A stretch of 60,603 bases of DNA from Prevotella sp. (GCA_017538105.1 JAFYJN010000083.1:1-60603); one strand, 5' to 3'. Counted from the stretch's first letter, positions 31,363-40,749 are shown. Notes: generated by a model from the sequence alone, not told the origin. Numbers and translations are program-made.

Positions 31363-31743
31363 TTATCTAATATATTTATACGATTTAATCTGTCCGTCAT
31401 ACATGGAAATACATATTCCATAAGAATTTAAACTATAACGTCCTTTACCCGTTAGTAGATGCCTGAAGTTGGGGTTAATCCAAACGGCCCATAGGCTATC
31501 ATCAACAATTTCTATTTTGTATGGCTTGTATTTTGCATAATCTCTACCGAATTTTTCCTTTAAGTATGGACGTGCAGCCCTAAATGCGTCAGAAGGATAT
31601 TGCAACTTGACGGGTTTTCCAGCGTGAAGAATGGAATCCAAATATTCTATTCCATAATTGTCAACGATGAAATCCAACTTTTGATACGTGCGGCAACTTA
31701 ATTGCATCATCAATAAAAGAGCAATATAAAAGACCTTTCTCAT
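31363..31743 (-). CDS. Small lipoprotein, possibly NTF2-fold immunity-like
   Basis: The 126-residue product from ATG 31743 (MRKVFYIALLLMMQLSCRT) has a lipobox at cysteine 17. It contains PSDAFRAARPYLKEKFG and KPYKIEIVDDSLWAVW, then CISMYDGQIKSY, a layout like NTF2-fold immunity proteins (substrate-like helix, central strand DSLWxVW, final DGxI strand). It probably shares ancestry with the next gene. Function unknown. Confidence 0.6.
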   Translation of the reverse strand: MRKVFYIALLLMMQLSCRTYQKLDFIVDNYGIEYLDSILHAGKPVKLQYPSDAFRAARPYLKEKFGRDYAKYKPYKIEIVDDSLWAVWINPNFRHLLTGKGRYSLNSYGICISMYDGQIKSYKYIR

Positions 31744-31829
31744 AATGCTATTAATCGTTATAATTTTAGAGTGCGATAATGTTGCATTTGGATTATTTCT
31801 ACAATTCACAATAAGCCCTTGATACATGA

Positions 31830-32393
31830 TCAGCGTCCCTTAGGCAGATATAGTCCATTTAAATAATTTGCAAAATACAAGTCTAAATCGGAATCATTTA
31901 ATGATATAAAATTTCCATAATATTCGACTCCATTCGGTACACAACAGTATTCATATAAATCTTTAGGTCTGCAAGTTTTTTTCCATGATTCCAAATATAA
32001 AGGATAGGAAGAACCGACTTCAATTTTATTATTCGAAAAGTCATCCCATAACCTTTCATAGTCCTTTCCTCCATGAGACAGTATCTTATATGTTTTATCA
32101 TCCTTGACAGCAAATATAACAAAAACATCATTTGGTAAACTGTCAATGCTGCTGATGTAATAATAATTCTCAGAAACGAACGATTCTTTTATCTTGGATA
32201 GTTTTTCCAATGCCATTGTGTCCAATTTGGATACAGCAGGATATTGTTGGGGCAATATTTTATGTGTACAACCCGATAGCAAAAGGATAATAATTATGGA
32301 AAAGACGGAAACAGTATATTTGACACGAGGGCTAAGGACAGTATCCTTCGAGGGCAAATTGCTTCGCGACTTCGATATTAACCTCTTCTTCAT
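31830..32393 (-). CDS. Hypothetical lipoprotein, 187 residues
   Basis: A basic N-terminus (KKRLISKSRSN) precedes a membrane segment and lipobox LLLSGC at about residue 42, an unusually long n-region. The mature part is acidic and not recognised (SLPNDVFVIFAVKDDKTYKIL; CRPKDLYEYCCVPNGVEYYG). It has its own promoter and leads the four-lipoprotein group. Confidence 0.65.
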   Translation of the reverse strand: MKKRLISKSRSNLPSKDTVLSPRVKYTVSVFSIIIILLLSGCTHKILPQQYPAVSKLDTMALEKLSKIKESFVSENYYYISSIDSLPNDVFVIFAVKDDKTYKILSHGGKDYERLWDDFSNNKIEVGSSYPLYLESWKKTCRPKDLYEYCCVPNGVEYYGNFISLNDSDLDLYFANYLNGLYLPKGR

Positions 32394-32418
32394 AATTGTT
32401 TGTTCTTATTTCATGCCA

Positions 32419-32450
32419 CAAATATATGAAATAGTTTTCAAAGTTCCAAA
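32419..32450 (-). promoter_or_regulatory. Promoter of the lipoprotein group
   Basis: On the minus strand TTTG (32447-32450), 20 bases, TATATTTG (32419-32426); the gene starts 26 bases after the box. Confidence 0.7.
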
Positions 32451-32716
32451 TTCGAATATAGGGATTTAACGTTGTTACATGCAAATAACCGTCTGAATTA
32501 CAATAAGTAGTACGTTTTTTACATGTTTTACATGTTACATCTGAAAACACGAATATCAGGTCAATGGCTCAGTTCCTGTATGTTTGAACTATTATATTCA
32601 CAACCCAATAATAAAAACACATTATTCGCTTTGCATATATGAAGAAAACACTTTATTAATTCTCATTTTGTCATCAAATATTTAATCTTATAATTTTTTA
32701 TCTTATTATTTTTCGC

Positions 32717-32724
32717 TATCTTTG
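32717..32724 (+). promoter_or_regulatory. -7 box of the DPP IV gene
   Basis: TATCTTTG followed by CAACG. It overlaps the first possible ATG (32722), so translation must start downstream, at 32794. Confidence 0.6.
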
Positions 32725-32793
32725 CAACGTAATAGATGGCAACATAATATGAGGCGACGTGTCATAACATCGCTATGTTTTTTTGCAAGACCT

Positions 32794-35010
32794 ATGAAAA
32801 CATTGAAAAGAATAAATTTTTTGCTCTTCGCTTGTTTTGTTGCGACAGCATCATTTGCTGGCAACCCCCTCACCATCGATGATGTGGTGAGCGGTACGTT
32901 CCGCAGCGACTACATCTACGAGATGAACATGCTCGCCGATGGGACAAGCTATGCACAGATTGATTACCAGACCGCGCGAATCCTCAAATACGATGTTAAG
33001 ACTGGGGAGCAGACGGGTGTTCTCTTCGATGCCAGTCAATTCAATAGTGATTTGAAACATACCCTCACCGACATCGATGCCTATGAGATGAGTCCCGATG
33101 GAAAGAAAATGCTCATACAAGTGAATACGAATCCTGTTTACCGACGCTCTTTTATGGCGGATTTCTATGTTTACGACATTGCAACGAAAGATATCATCCT
33201 GCTGTCGTTAAACGGTCCACTGCAAAATCCTGTATGGGCACCGAAAGGCGACAAAATAGCGTTCGTCAGGGATAACAATATCTTCCTGGTTGACCTCAAA
33301 AGCGGCACAGAGACTCAGGTAACCGACGATGGTGAGAAAAACAAAATCATCAACGGTATACCCGACTGGGTCTATGAAGAGGAGTTCGGCTTCAGTAATG
33401 CCATGACTTTCTCCGCCGACGGGAAGAAAATATGCTTCCTGAAATTCGATGAGTCGATGGTGAGGATGTACCCGTTGCAGTTCTTTGCAGGTGACAAACC
33501 GAAATTCGAACAGTATGATGTCTATCCCGGGGCGTATGAATACAAATACCCAAAGGCAGGGGAGGAAAATGCGAAATGCTCGGCATGGGCGTACGACATA
33601 GCCACGGCGAAAACGGCAAAAATAAACTTGCCTTATATCGAAGATGGCTACATCCCTCGCATATTGCAACCCAAAGACTTCGACCATGTGGTGTTCTTCA
33701 CCATGAACAGACATCAGGATGAACTGAACATTGTGGCATGGAACCCGGCAACGGACATGTACAAGACGCTCCTCACCGAACGAGTGGACAAATATGTCAA
33801 GGAGGAGGCGATGGAGCAAATCACTTTTACAAAAAAACATATCCTATTACCCAGCGACCGCGATGGGTTCATGCAGGTGTACCTCTACGACATGCAGGGG
33901 AACCTCGAGAAAAAGATGACCAATTCTCAGTTTGGCGTGACGGAGGTCTATGGCTTCGACGAGAAAAACGGCACGCTTTACTACCAAGCACAGGGGGTGT
34001 CGCCGATGCAGAAAGAGGTATATGCTACCACGATCAAAGGTGATACCAGACGCCTCTCCAAAAATGAAGGCACGAACTCTGCGCTCTTCACGGCGGATTT
34101 CAGGTATTTCGTCAATACATGGAGTACGGCAAATCGTCCTTACGTCTTTTCCATCATCGATAATCAGGGAAAACAAGTGAAACAACTGGTCGACAATGAA
34201 AAACTCGTCGCGAAGATAAAAGAATATAATCTGCCTGGGAAAACGTTCTTCGACTTTACGACATCGGAGGGCGTAAAACTTAACGGGTGGATGATGAAAC
34301 CCGCCGAATTCGATGAAAGTAAGAAATACCCGGTCATCATGTTCCAATACAACGGACCGGCAAACCAACAGGTGGTAGATGCTTGGAATATTGGGTCGAT
34401 GGGGCAGGGGGGGCTGTACGACGCTTATCTCACACAACAAGGCTTTATCATCGTTTGTGTTGACGGTAGGGGAACAGGCGGCCGTGGGGCCGACTTCGAG
34501 AAATGTACCTATCTTCGTCTCGGACAACTGGAGTCGAAAGACCAGGTGGAGACGGCTCTTTACTTGCAGCAACAGCCCTTTGTCGATAAGGATAATATCG
34601 GTATATGGGGTTGGAGCTATGGCGGATTCAACACGCTCATGAGCATGAGTGAGGGCAGGCCAGTGTTCAAGGCGGGTGTGGCAGTGGCTCCTGTCACCAA
34701 CTGGCGCTATTATGACTCGGTGTACTCGGAACGGTTTATGCGAACGCCTCGTGAAAACCCGGCGGGATATGCGGTAAACCCCATAGAGAGGGCGAAAAAC
34801 CTGAGTGGAAAACTGCTCATCTGCCACGGACTGGCCGATGATAATGTGCATCCGCAAAACGCATTCGAATATTCGGAATCTCTCGTCCAGGCAGACAAGG
34901 ATTTCAAAGAGGTGATATACACTAACCGCAATCATAGTATTCGGGGAGGAAACACCAGGAAACATTTGTTGCGCCAAATCACTCAATTCTTTGTTGAAAA
35001 CATGAAATAA
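32794..35010 (+). CDS. Dipeptidyl peptidase IV (S9 prolyl oligopeptidase family), exported
   Basis: The 738-residue protein has a signal peptide (MKTLKRINFLLFACFVATASFAG), a DPP IV beta-propeller, the double-glutamate substrate motif DWVYEEEFG (about 195) and an alpha/beta-hydrolase domain with the nucleophile in GWSYGGF (about 608), aspartate in ADDNVHP (about 682) and histidine in NHSI (about 714). It removes X-Pro dipeptides from peptides in the periplasm, part of the proteolytic nutrition of Prevotella. ATG 32794 fits the promoter and signal peptide. A DUF4861 gene follows after 12 bases. Confidence 0.93.
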   Translation: MKTLKRINFLLFACFVATASFAGNPLTIDDVVSGTFRSDYIYEMNMLADGTSYAQIDYQTARILKYDVKTGEQTGVLFDASQFNSDLKHTLTDIDAYEMSPDGKKMLIQVNTNPVYRRSFMADFYVYDIATKDIILLSLNGPLQNPVWAPKGDKIAFVRDNNIFLVDLKSGTETQVTDDGEKNKIINGIPDWVYEEEFGFSNAMTFSADGKKICFLKFDESMVRMYPLQFFAGDKPKFEQYDVYPGAYEYKYPKAGEENAKCSAWAYDIATAKTAKINLPYIEDGYIPRILQPKDFDHVVFFTMNRHQDELNIVAWNPATDMYKTLLTERVDKYVKEEAMEQITFTKKHILLPSDRDGFMQVYLYDMQGNLEKKMTNSQFGVTEVYGFDEKNGTLYYQAQGVSPMQKEVYATTIKGDTRRLSKNEGTNSALFTADFRYFVNTWSTANRPYVFSIIDNQGKQVKQLVDNEKLVAKIKEYNLPGKTFFDFTTSEGVKLNGWMMKPAEFDESKKYPVIMFQYNGPANQQVVDAWNIGSMGQGGLYDAYLTQQGFIIVCVDGRGTGGRGADFEKCTYLRLGQLESKDQVETALYLQQQPFVDKDNIGIWGWSYGGFNTLMSMSEGRPVFKAGVAVAPVTNWRYYDSVYSERFMRTPRENPAGYAVNPIERAKNLSGKLLICHGLADDNVHPQNAFEYSESLVQADKDFKEVIYTNRNHSIRGGNTRKHLLRQITQFFVENMK

Positions 35011-35022
35011 TCATCATTGTCA

Positions 35023-36246
35023 ATGAAAAAAACAAATCGCTTCCTCCTCACCACATCATTGTTCCTGTTGGCATTTGCGGTTCAAGGGCAAACAGTAAAA
35101 GTGACTGTTACCAACCAAGAACGACAACAACGGCAGCAAATTGTAGAAGTAAAAGCATATGAGGTGTTCAGCAAACTGGGCATAGCACCAAGCAGCAAAA
35201 ATATAGTCGTTACCAATGCCCTCGGACAGGAAGTGCCTTACCAGTTGACATACGACGGCTTCCTGCTCATCGACGCGGCGGTGCGTCCATGTGGCGAGGC
35301 GGTTTATAACATCACCAAAGGAACACCCCAGGAGATGAAGACTTTCGTATGCGGACGGCAATATCCGGAACGCGTCGATGACATAGCATGGGAAAACGAC
35401 CGCACGGCGTATCGTATCTACGGACCGGCCCTGCAACGGTCGGGGGAAAGGGCGTTTGGTGTCGATGTGTGGGTAAAAAACACACCCGACCTTGTGGTGG
35501 AACAACGTTATGCCACGGAACTGGCACACCACGATGAGATACAACAACTTATCAAACAGGGTAAACAACAAGAAGCTAAGCAGGTGGAGATAGCTACGAC
35601 ATACCATTTCGATCATGGTTACGGCCTTGACTGCTATAAGGTGGGACCGTCATTGGGATGTGGTGCCCCGGCCGTCATGGCGGATGGAAAACTGGTGCTG
35701 CCGTATTGTTATAAGGATTTTAAAATTCTCGATAACGGACCCTTGCGTTTCACTGTCGAACTGACATATAATCCAACGGTTATTAATGGCGAAACGGTGG
35801 TTGAACACCGCATCATCAGCCTCGACAAAGGCTCGAACTTCAACAAAATGATTCTTTGGTACGAGGGTATGACTAAGCAATGCGACATTGCTGCAGGAGT
35901 GGTCGTTCATCAGGAGGACACACAAACCATTGCAACGGCACGGGACTATGTGGCGTATGCCGACCCGACGGACAACCCGCAGGCACAAAATTTCCAAATC
36001 TATGTGGCGGCGCTTTTCCCACAAGGAATCGACGAGACAAAGACAATGTGGGACGAAACACCACAAAACGGTATTGCAGGACATGTCGTAGGAGTGTGGA
36101 AAAATTATGTCGAAAACCAACGACTGACCTATTATTTTGGGTCGGCATGGAGCAAAAACGATGTCACTACCTTTGATGAATGGAAAATGCGTATAGAAAA
36201 CCATCTCAACGCTCTCCACTCACCCCTAACCGTCTCTGTCAATTAA
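35023..36246 (+). CDS. DUF4861-family exported protein (second copy)
   Basis: The 407-residue protein from ATG 35023 (MKKTNRFLLTTSLFLLAFAVQG) has a signal peptide and the DUF4861 pattern: DRTAYRIYGPAL, FGVDVWVKNTPDLVV, HFDHGYGLDCYKVGPSLGCG, and a final YYFGSAWSKNDV and HSPLTVSV. It is more typical of the family than the copy at 24054. A TTG two codons upstream is a less likely start. It is 12 bases from the DPP IV gene and probably co-transcribed, an odd pairing for a carbohydrate-associated family. Confidence 0.85.
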   Translation: MKKTNRFLLTTSLFLLAFAVQGQTVKVTVTNQERQQRQQIVEVKAYEVFSKLGIAPSSKNIVVTNALGQEVPYQLTYDGFLLIDAAVRPCGEAVYNITKGTPQEMKTFVCGRQYPERVDDIAWENDRTAYRIYGPALQRSGERAFGVDVWVKNTPDLVVEQRYATELAHHDEIQQLIKQGKQQEAKQVEIATTYHFDHGYGLDCYKVGPSLGCGAPAVMADGKLVLPYCYKDFKILDNGPLRFTVELTYNPTVINGETVVEHRIISLDKGSNFNKMILWYEGMTKQCDIAAGVVVHQEDTQTIATARDYVAYADPTDNPQAQNFQIYVAALFPQGIDETKTMWDETPQNGIAGHVVGVWKNYVENQRLTYYFGSAWSKNDVTTFDEWKMRIENHLNALHSPLTVSVN

Positions 36247-36316
36247 CAATTCTCCATTCACAATTCTTTATCACGAAGCGACAATTCAAAAATTCAACAT
36301 TCAAAATTCAACATTC

Positions 36317-37927
36317 ATGAAAAAACTACTTTTAGGTGATGAGGCTATTGCGCAAGGTGCCATAGATGCTGGCATCAGCGGCGTATATGCCTACCCGGGC
36401 ACTCCTTCAACGGAAATAACGGAATATATCCAGGAGTCGCCTGTGGCCATCCAGAGAAACCTGCACCGCAGGTGGTGTACGAATGAGAAAACGGCTATGG
36501 AGGCTGCTCTCGGCATGTCGTTCATGGGAAAAAGGGCTCTCGTTTGCATGAAGCACGTGGGTATGAATGTTTGCGCAGACCCCTTTGTCAACTCGGGAAT
36601 GACGGGTACGAATGGTGGTGTGGTTGTCCTCGCTGCCGACGACCCTTCGATGCACTCCTCACAAGATGAGCAGGACTCGCGTTTCTATGGCAAATTTGCC
36701 ATGATACCGGTGTTCGAGCCGAGTTCACAACAGGAGGCCTACGACATGATGGAGGTGGCTTTCGACTATTCCGAAATGGTGAAACTGCCGGTGCTCATGA
36801 GGGTAACCACGCGCATGGCACACTCTAGAGCGGTGGTGGATATAAAGGAGACACCTCGTGAGGAAAACAAACTCAACTACGATGCGTTGGCGGCCAACTG
36901 GGTGCTCCTGCCAGCAAACGCAAGGAGAAGAAACGACCATGTGACAGCACAACAGGCGGAACTGGAGGAGTGGGCGGCTGAGTGTCCGTTCAACAGTCTT
37001 ACCATCGCGGATAATCATTCTATGGCGGTTGTCGCATCGGGCATAGCCATCAACTATCTCAATGAGTGTTTCCCCGAGGGATGTCCTTATCCGGTACTCA
37101 AGGTCTCTGCTTACCCACTGCCGAAGAAACTGTTGGCGCAACTGGCGGAGATTACGGATACCTTCATGGTCATCGAAGAGGGACAGCCAGTCATCGAGGA
37201 GATGATGATTGGCGCATTGCCGTCGAAATACACGGTCAAAGGTCGTTTGTCAGGCGACCTGCCCAGAACGGGAGAATTGAACCCAGATTGGGTGAAGAAA
37301 GCGATGGGCTTGAAGGTGGAACAGGTGTACGACAAAGCGGAAAATGTGGCAAACCGTCCACCAGCGTTGTGCCAGGGATGCGGACACCGCGATGTCTATG
37401 CGGCACTCAACAAGGTGCTCCTCGACTATCCCAACGCACGCGTGTTCGGAGATATCGGATGCTACACGCTGGGATTCCTGCCGCCTTATAAGGCCATTCA
37501 CTCTTGCGTTGACATGGGCGCGAGCATCACCATGGCAAAAGGTGCCGCCGACGCAGGACAGTGGCCGACCATCGCCATCATAGGCGACTCTACGTTCACC
37601 CACTCGGGAATGACGGGACTGCTTGATGCGGTGAACGAAAACGCAAACATCACGGTCATTATCTCCGACAATCTCACCACGGCCATGACGGGAGGACAGG
37701 ATTCGGCGGGAACGAACAAGTTCGAGGCGATTTGCCGCGGACTGGGTGTTGCCGACGAACATCTCAAGGTGGTCATCCCACTGCCAAAGAATATGGAAGA
37801 GATAACAAAGACCATCCGTGAGGAGATAGAATTCAAGGGACTCAGCGTCATCATCCCGCGCAGGGAATGTATGCAGACGCTGCAACGTCATCTCAAACAG
37901 AAAAAAGCCAAGGAGGAGAAATCATGA
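36317..37927 (+). CDS. iorA: Indolepyruvate ferredoxin oxidoreductase, alpha subunit
   Basis: IorA with IorB oxidises aryl pyruvates (from Trp, Phe, Tyr) to aryl-acetyl-CoA with reduction of ferredoxin. The 536 residues start MKKLLLGDEAIAQGAIDAGI and contain the pyrimidine-binding part (YPGTPSTEITE, TNEKTAMEAALGMSFMGKRALVCMKHVGMN) and the thiamine diphosphate part (CQGCGHRDVYAALNK, GDSTFTHSGMTGLLDAVN). The usual C-terminal pair of 4Fe-4S ferredoxin motifs is absent; the protein ends in a lysine-rich tail, so electrons may go through a separate ferredoxin. Its stop overlaps the iorB start (ATGA). Confidence 0.93.
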   Translation: MKKLLLGDEAIAQGAIDAGISGVYAYPGTPSTEITEYIQESPVAIQRNLHRRWCTNEKTAMEAALGMSFMGKRALVCMKHVGMNVCADPFVNSGMTGTNGGVVVLAADDPSMHSSQDEQDSRFYGKFAMIPVFEPSSQQEAYDMMEVAFDYSEMVKLPVLMRVTTRMAHSRAVVDIKETPREENKLNYDALAANWVLLPANARRRNDHVTAQQAELEEWAAECPFNSLTIADNHSMAVVASGIAINYLNECFPEGCPYPVLKVSAYPLPKKLLAQLAEITDTFMVIEEGQPVIEEMMIGALPSKYTVKGRLSGDLPRTGELNPDWVKKAMGLKVEQVYDKAENVANRPPALCQGCGHRDVYAALNKVLLDYPNARVFGDIGCYTLGFLPPYKAIHSCVDMGASITMAKGAADAGQWPTIAIIGDSTFTHSGMTGLLDAVNENANITVIISDNLTTAMTGGQDSAGTNKFEAICRGLGVADEHLKVVIPLPKNMEEITKTIREEIEFKGLSVIIPRRECMQTLQRHLKQKKAKEEKS

Positions 37928-38496
37928 AAACGGATATCATTCTTTGCGGTGTGGGAGGACAAGGCATCCTTTCCATCGCGACAATCATCGGCGAGGCGGC
38001 AATGAACGAAAACCTGTATATCAAACAGGCGGAAGTGCACGGTATGTCGCAACGCGGAGGTGATGTGCAAAGTAACCTGAGAATATCGTCGAACCCCATA
38101 GCGAGCGACCTCATTGGAATTGCCCAGGCGGATGTCATCATCTCCATGGAGCCGATGGAGGCACTGCGTTATTTACCGTACCTCAACAAAAACGGTTGGA
38201 TTATCACATCGGCCTCACCCTTTGTCAATATCCCTAATTACCCCGACATCGACAAGGTGATGGAGGAACTGAATAAGGTTGGCAATGTGATTGTTGTTGA
38301 CATCGACCGATTGGCAAAAGAGAACGGCATACCGCGCTCTGCAAATGTTATCCTCCTCGGAGCGGCACAGAAAGCATTGGGCATCGATTATGACAAACTG
38401 GAAGAAGCGGTGACGAGAGTGTTCCAACGCAAGGGACAGGTTGTCGTCGACGCGAACATCAAGGCATTGGCCTTGGGTAAAAAAGAACAGAAATGA
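37924..38496 (+). CDS. iorB: Indolepyruvate ferredoxin oxidoreductase, beta subunit
   Basis: The 190-residue gamma-domain subunit starts MKTDIILCGVGGQGILSIATIIG and has QAEVHGMSQRGGDVQSNLRIS, the conserved 2-oxoacid oxidoreductase core. ATG 37924 overlaps the iorA stop; an upstream in-frame ATG lies inside iorA and is unlikely. The stop overlaps the start of the aminotransferase, so the three genes form one tightly coupled operon. Confidence 0.93.
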   Translation: MKTDIILCGVGGQGILSIATIIGEAAMNENLYIKQAEVHGMSQRGGDVQSNLRISSNPIASDLIGIAQADVIISMEPMEALRYLPYLNKNGWIITSASPFVNIPNYPDIDKVMEELNKVGNVIVVDIDRLAKENGIPRSANVILLGAAQKALGIDYDKLEEAVTRVFQRKGQVVVDANIKALALGKKEQK

Positions 38497-39803
38497 ACAC
38501 GCCAATAAATAAGGAAATCATTGACAATGCCATACGTGACTATGGCATACAGGACTTTGCTAAGGCGACCATCCGCGAGGTGAAAGCTATCGCGGCCTTT
38601 GCTGAGGAGAAAACGGGAACTGAGTTCATCAAGATGGAAATGGGCATTCCTGGACTTCCTGCTGCAGAGGTTGGCGTGAAGGCGCAAATCAAGGCTCTTG
38701 AAGAGGGCATAGCACACAGCTATCCTGATATACAAGGCTACCCGGAACTGAAACGGCAGGCATCACGCTTCGTCAAGGCGTTCATCAATGTTGACATCGC
38801 CCCTGAAGGGTGCGTACCGGTGTGTGGCTCCATGCAGGGCACCTTCGCCTCATTCCTCACATGCTCACAGGCGGACAAGAAGAAGGATACGGTGCTGTTC
38901 ATCGACCCGGGATTCCCTGTGCAGAAGATGCAGCTGCAGGTGCAGGGGGTGAAATACATCACTTTCGATGTGTATGACTTCCGGGGTGACAAACTGGCTC
39001 CAAAGTTGGAGTCGTACCTCGTGAAGGGGAACATTTGTGCCATCGTCTACAGTAACCCGAATAACCCGGCATGGATATGTCTCAACGAAGAGGAACTGGC
39101 GTGTATCGGTGCACTGGCCAATAAATACGATGCCATCGTCATGGAAGACCTTGCGTACTTCGCCATGGATTTCCGGCAGGATCTCAGCGTTCCTTTCCAA
39201 CCGCCGTACCAGCCTACAGTAGCCCGCTATACCGATAATTATATCCTGCTTATCAGTGGGTCGAAGGCATTCAGCTATGCGGGAGAACGTATTGGCGTGA
39301 CATGCATCGGCGACAAACTGTTCCACCGTCATTTCCCCGACCTGTCGGAGCGTTACGAGGGTCTGCCTTTCGGACTGGTGTTCTCCACGCGTATGCTCTA
39401 TGCGTTGTCGTCGGGAACGAGCCATAGTGCGCAGTTTGCCATGGCGGAGATAATGCGTGCGGCTTGTGATGGAGAGTACAATTTCCGTAACGAAGTGATG
39501 GTGTATGGAGAGAGGGCGAAGAAACTCAAGGAGATTTTCTTGCGTCATGGCTTCCATGTCGTCTACGATACCGATATCGATCGGCCTATCGCCGACGGTT
39601 TCTATTTCACTATCGGCTATCCGGGCATGGACAGCGGCACCTTGGCCCACGAACTGATGTACTACGGTGTCAGTGCCATCTGCCTCATCACAACAGGCAG
39701 TCATCAGGAGGGCCTCCGCGTGTGCACCTCCTTCATAGAGGACCATCAATATCCCATCCTCGACGAACGAATGCGACTGTTCCACCAGAATAATCCGACA
39801 TGA
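38493..39803 (+). CDS. PLP-dependent class I/II aminotransferase
   Basis: The 436-residue enzyme has the fold-type I pattern: substrate loop IPGLPAAEVG, a PLP-contact aspartate in VMEDLAYFAMD, YSNPNNPAW, and the Schiff-base lysine in SGSKAFSYAGERIG (about 262). Coupling to iorAB (ATGA overlap) indicates that it makes the aryl pyruvate for IorAB from an aromatic amino acid. The same reaction could run backwards in biosynthesis from aryl acetates. Exact substrate unproven. A terminator hairpin follows. Confidence 0.88.
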   Translation: MNTPINKEIIDNAIRDYGIQDFAKATIREVKAIAAFAEEKTGTEFIKMEMGIPGLPAAEVGVKAQIKALEEGIAHSYPDIQGYPELKRQASRFVKAFINVDIAPEGCVPVCGSMQGTFASFLTCSQADKKKDTVLFIDPGFPVQKMQLQVQGVKYITFDVYDFRGDKLAPKLESYLVKGNICAIVYSNPNNPAWICLNEEELACIGALANKYDAIVMEDLAYFAMDFRQDLSVPFQPPYQPTVARYTDNYILLISGSKAFSYAGERIGVTCIGDKLFHRHFPDLSERYEGLPFGLVFSTRMLYALSSGTSHSAQFAMAEIMRAACDGEYNFRNEVMVYGERAKKLKEIFLRHGFHVVYDTDIDRPIADGFYFTIGYPGMDSGTLAHELMYYGVSAICLITTGSHQEGLRVCTSFIEDHQYPILDERMRLFHQNNPT

Positions 39804-39814
39804 TGCAATAACTG

Positions 39815-39844
39815 AGGCTGCAAAGTTTGAACTTTGCAGCCTCA
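39815..39844. terminator. Bidirectional terminator between convergent operons
   Basis: GAGGCTGCAAAGTT and its complement form a 14-bp stem with a 2-base centre, followed by AATTTACCCTTTT. It separates the iorAB operon from the PqqD operon. Confidence 0.7.
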
Positions 39845-39846
39845 AT

Positions 39847-39936
39847 TTACCCTTTTACCCTTTTACTTTTTTACCCTTTTACTTTTTTACCCTTTTACTT
39901 TTTTACCCTTTTACTTTTTTGCCTTTTTACCTTTTC
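39847..39936. repeat. TTTTTACCC tandem repeat, left copy
   Basis: About five units of ACCCTTTTACTTTTTT between the terminator and the PqqD-like gene. A matching array lies at 42277-42366, on the other side of the four-gene operon. Confidence 0.8.
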
Positions 39937-39937
39937 T

Positions 39938-40207
39938 TCACTCCTCCACAATCTCTGTCTCCAACCAACTCTTGATGATGGATTGGCTGTCTTTCAATGC
40001 CGTCTCTTCGTCCACGTCATATTCCTCGGTCAGTAACTTGGCTAAGTCCTCGGCAGTGAAATCCTTGCCCTGGATGGCTTCCCAGAGATAAGCGGCACTC
40101 TCGTTCATACTGATGATATTGCCGTAGTCGATGTTCTGCTTACCCTCGGCCACGATAATCTTCTCGCCTGCAATCGTACGCAGGACAAATCCTTCTTTTG
40201 CTCTCAT
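39938..40207 (-). CDS. PqqD-family protein (RiPP recognition element)
   Basis: The 89-residue protein has the PqqD fold pattern: FVLRTIAGEKIIVAEG, then NIISMNESAAYLWEAIQGKDFTAEDLAKLLTEEYDV and a terminal helix with D-xxIIKSWLE. PqqD-like domains bind leader peptides of ribosomally made, modified peptides. The usual partner, a radical SAM enzyme, is absent. Its start overlaps the stop of the signal-peptidase-like gene by 4 bases. Last gene of a four-gene operon. Confidence 0.85.
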   Translation of the reverse strand: MRAKEGFVLRTIAGEKIIVAEGKQNIDYGNIISMNESAAYLWEAIQGKDFTAEDLAKLLTEEYDVDEETALKDSQSIIKSWLETEIVEE

Positions 40208-40737
40208 TGTATTTTCGGTTTAAATATTTTCAGCCAAATTCTACGGTGAAAGGCCAACAGATAACGACGGATAGGGAACAGACGGGTCCACCACCATGAG
40301 TAGGTGCGCCATTTCCAACCATCGGTACTGTCCATTTTTTTTCGCCCTTTTCGGTAAAAACCCAGGGCCTTGCCTTTTACATCGCTAATCTTGCAATGTT
40401 CCTCGCTCAAGTTTCCGTCACCACGAAGAGTGACATCATCCCCGTCAATGGCTACGATGCGGTGCAATACATATTTTTTTGGTGAAATCTCAGCCAGTAC
40501 TGCATCGCCAATCTTGGGGTCAACAGCCAAGGTCAACAGGCCTTTGTCGCGGTCATTCTCCAAAAAAGGACGCATGCTGAAACCACGAAGATTCAATGTC
40601 ACCGTCTTGCCTCGTTCTAAATCTGAAACGACCATGGGTAACAATATTTCGTTGGGAAACTGTATTTTGTTGATTTGGGCCTTCTTCTTGGGTGTTTCCT
40701 TACTCCGCCTGAAGAGTCTCTTGAGCCATTTAAACAT
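40204..40737 (-). CDS. S24/S26-family signal-peptidase-like protein
   Basis: The 177-residue protein has the serine motif LRGFSMRPFL (about 52-61) and, where bacterial signal peptidases have a lysine, VLHRIVAIDGDDVTLRGDGN (about 91-110), giving a Ser-His arrangement as in archaeal/ER-type enzymes. It would cleave an exported peptide or a propeptide. The C-terminus is basic and aromatic (WRTYSWWWTRLFPIRR). It overlaps the PqqD-like gene and follows the kinase-like gene by 12 bases. Confidence 0.82.
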   Translation of the reverse strand: MFKWLKRLFRRSKETPKKKAQINKIQFPNEILLPMVVSDLERGKTVTLNLRGFSMRPFLENDRDKGLLTLAVDPKIGDAVLAEISPKKYVLHRIVAIDGDDVTLRGDGNLSEEHCKISDVKGKALGFYRKGRKKMDSTDGWKWRTYSWWWTRLFPIRRYLLAFHRRIWLKIFKPKIQ

Positions 40738-40749
40738 ATTCGTGAAGAA

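Noticed and set aside
33847-34986. 379-codon frame opposite the DPP IV gene
   Set aside because: The plus strand encodes a complete peptidase with catalytic triad; the antisense frame has no domain.
38865-39845. 326-codon frame opposite the aminotransferase
   Set aside because: It is the shadow of a strongly supported PLP enzyme gene and would run into the terminator hairpin.
39847-39936. CRISPR-like or satellite array
   Set aside because: It is a low-complexity 15-16 base repeat without unique spacers.
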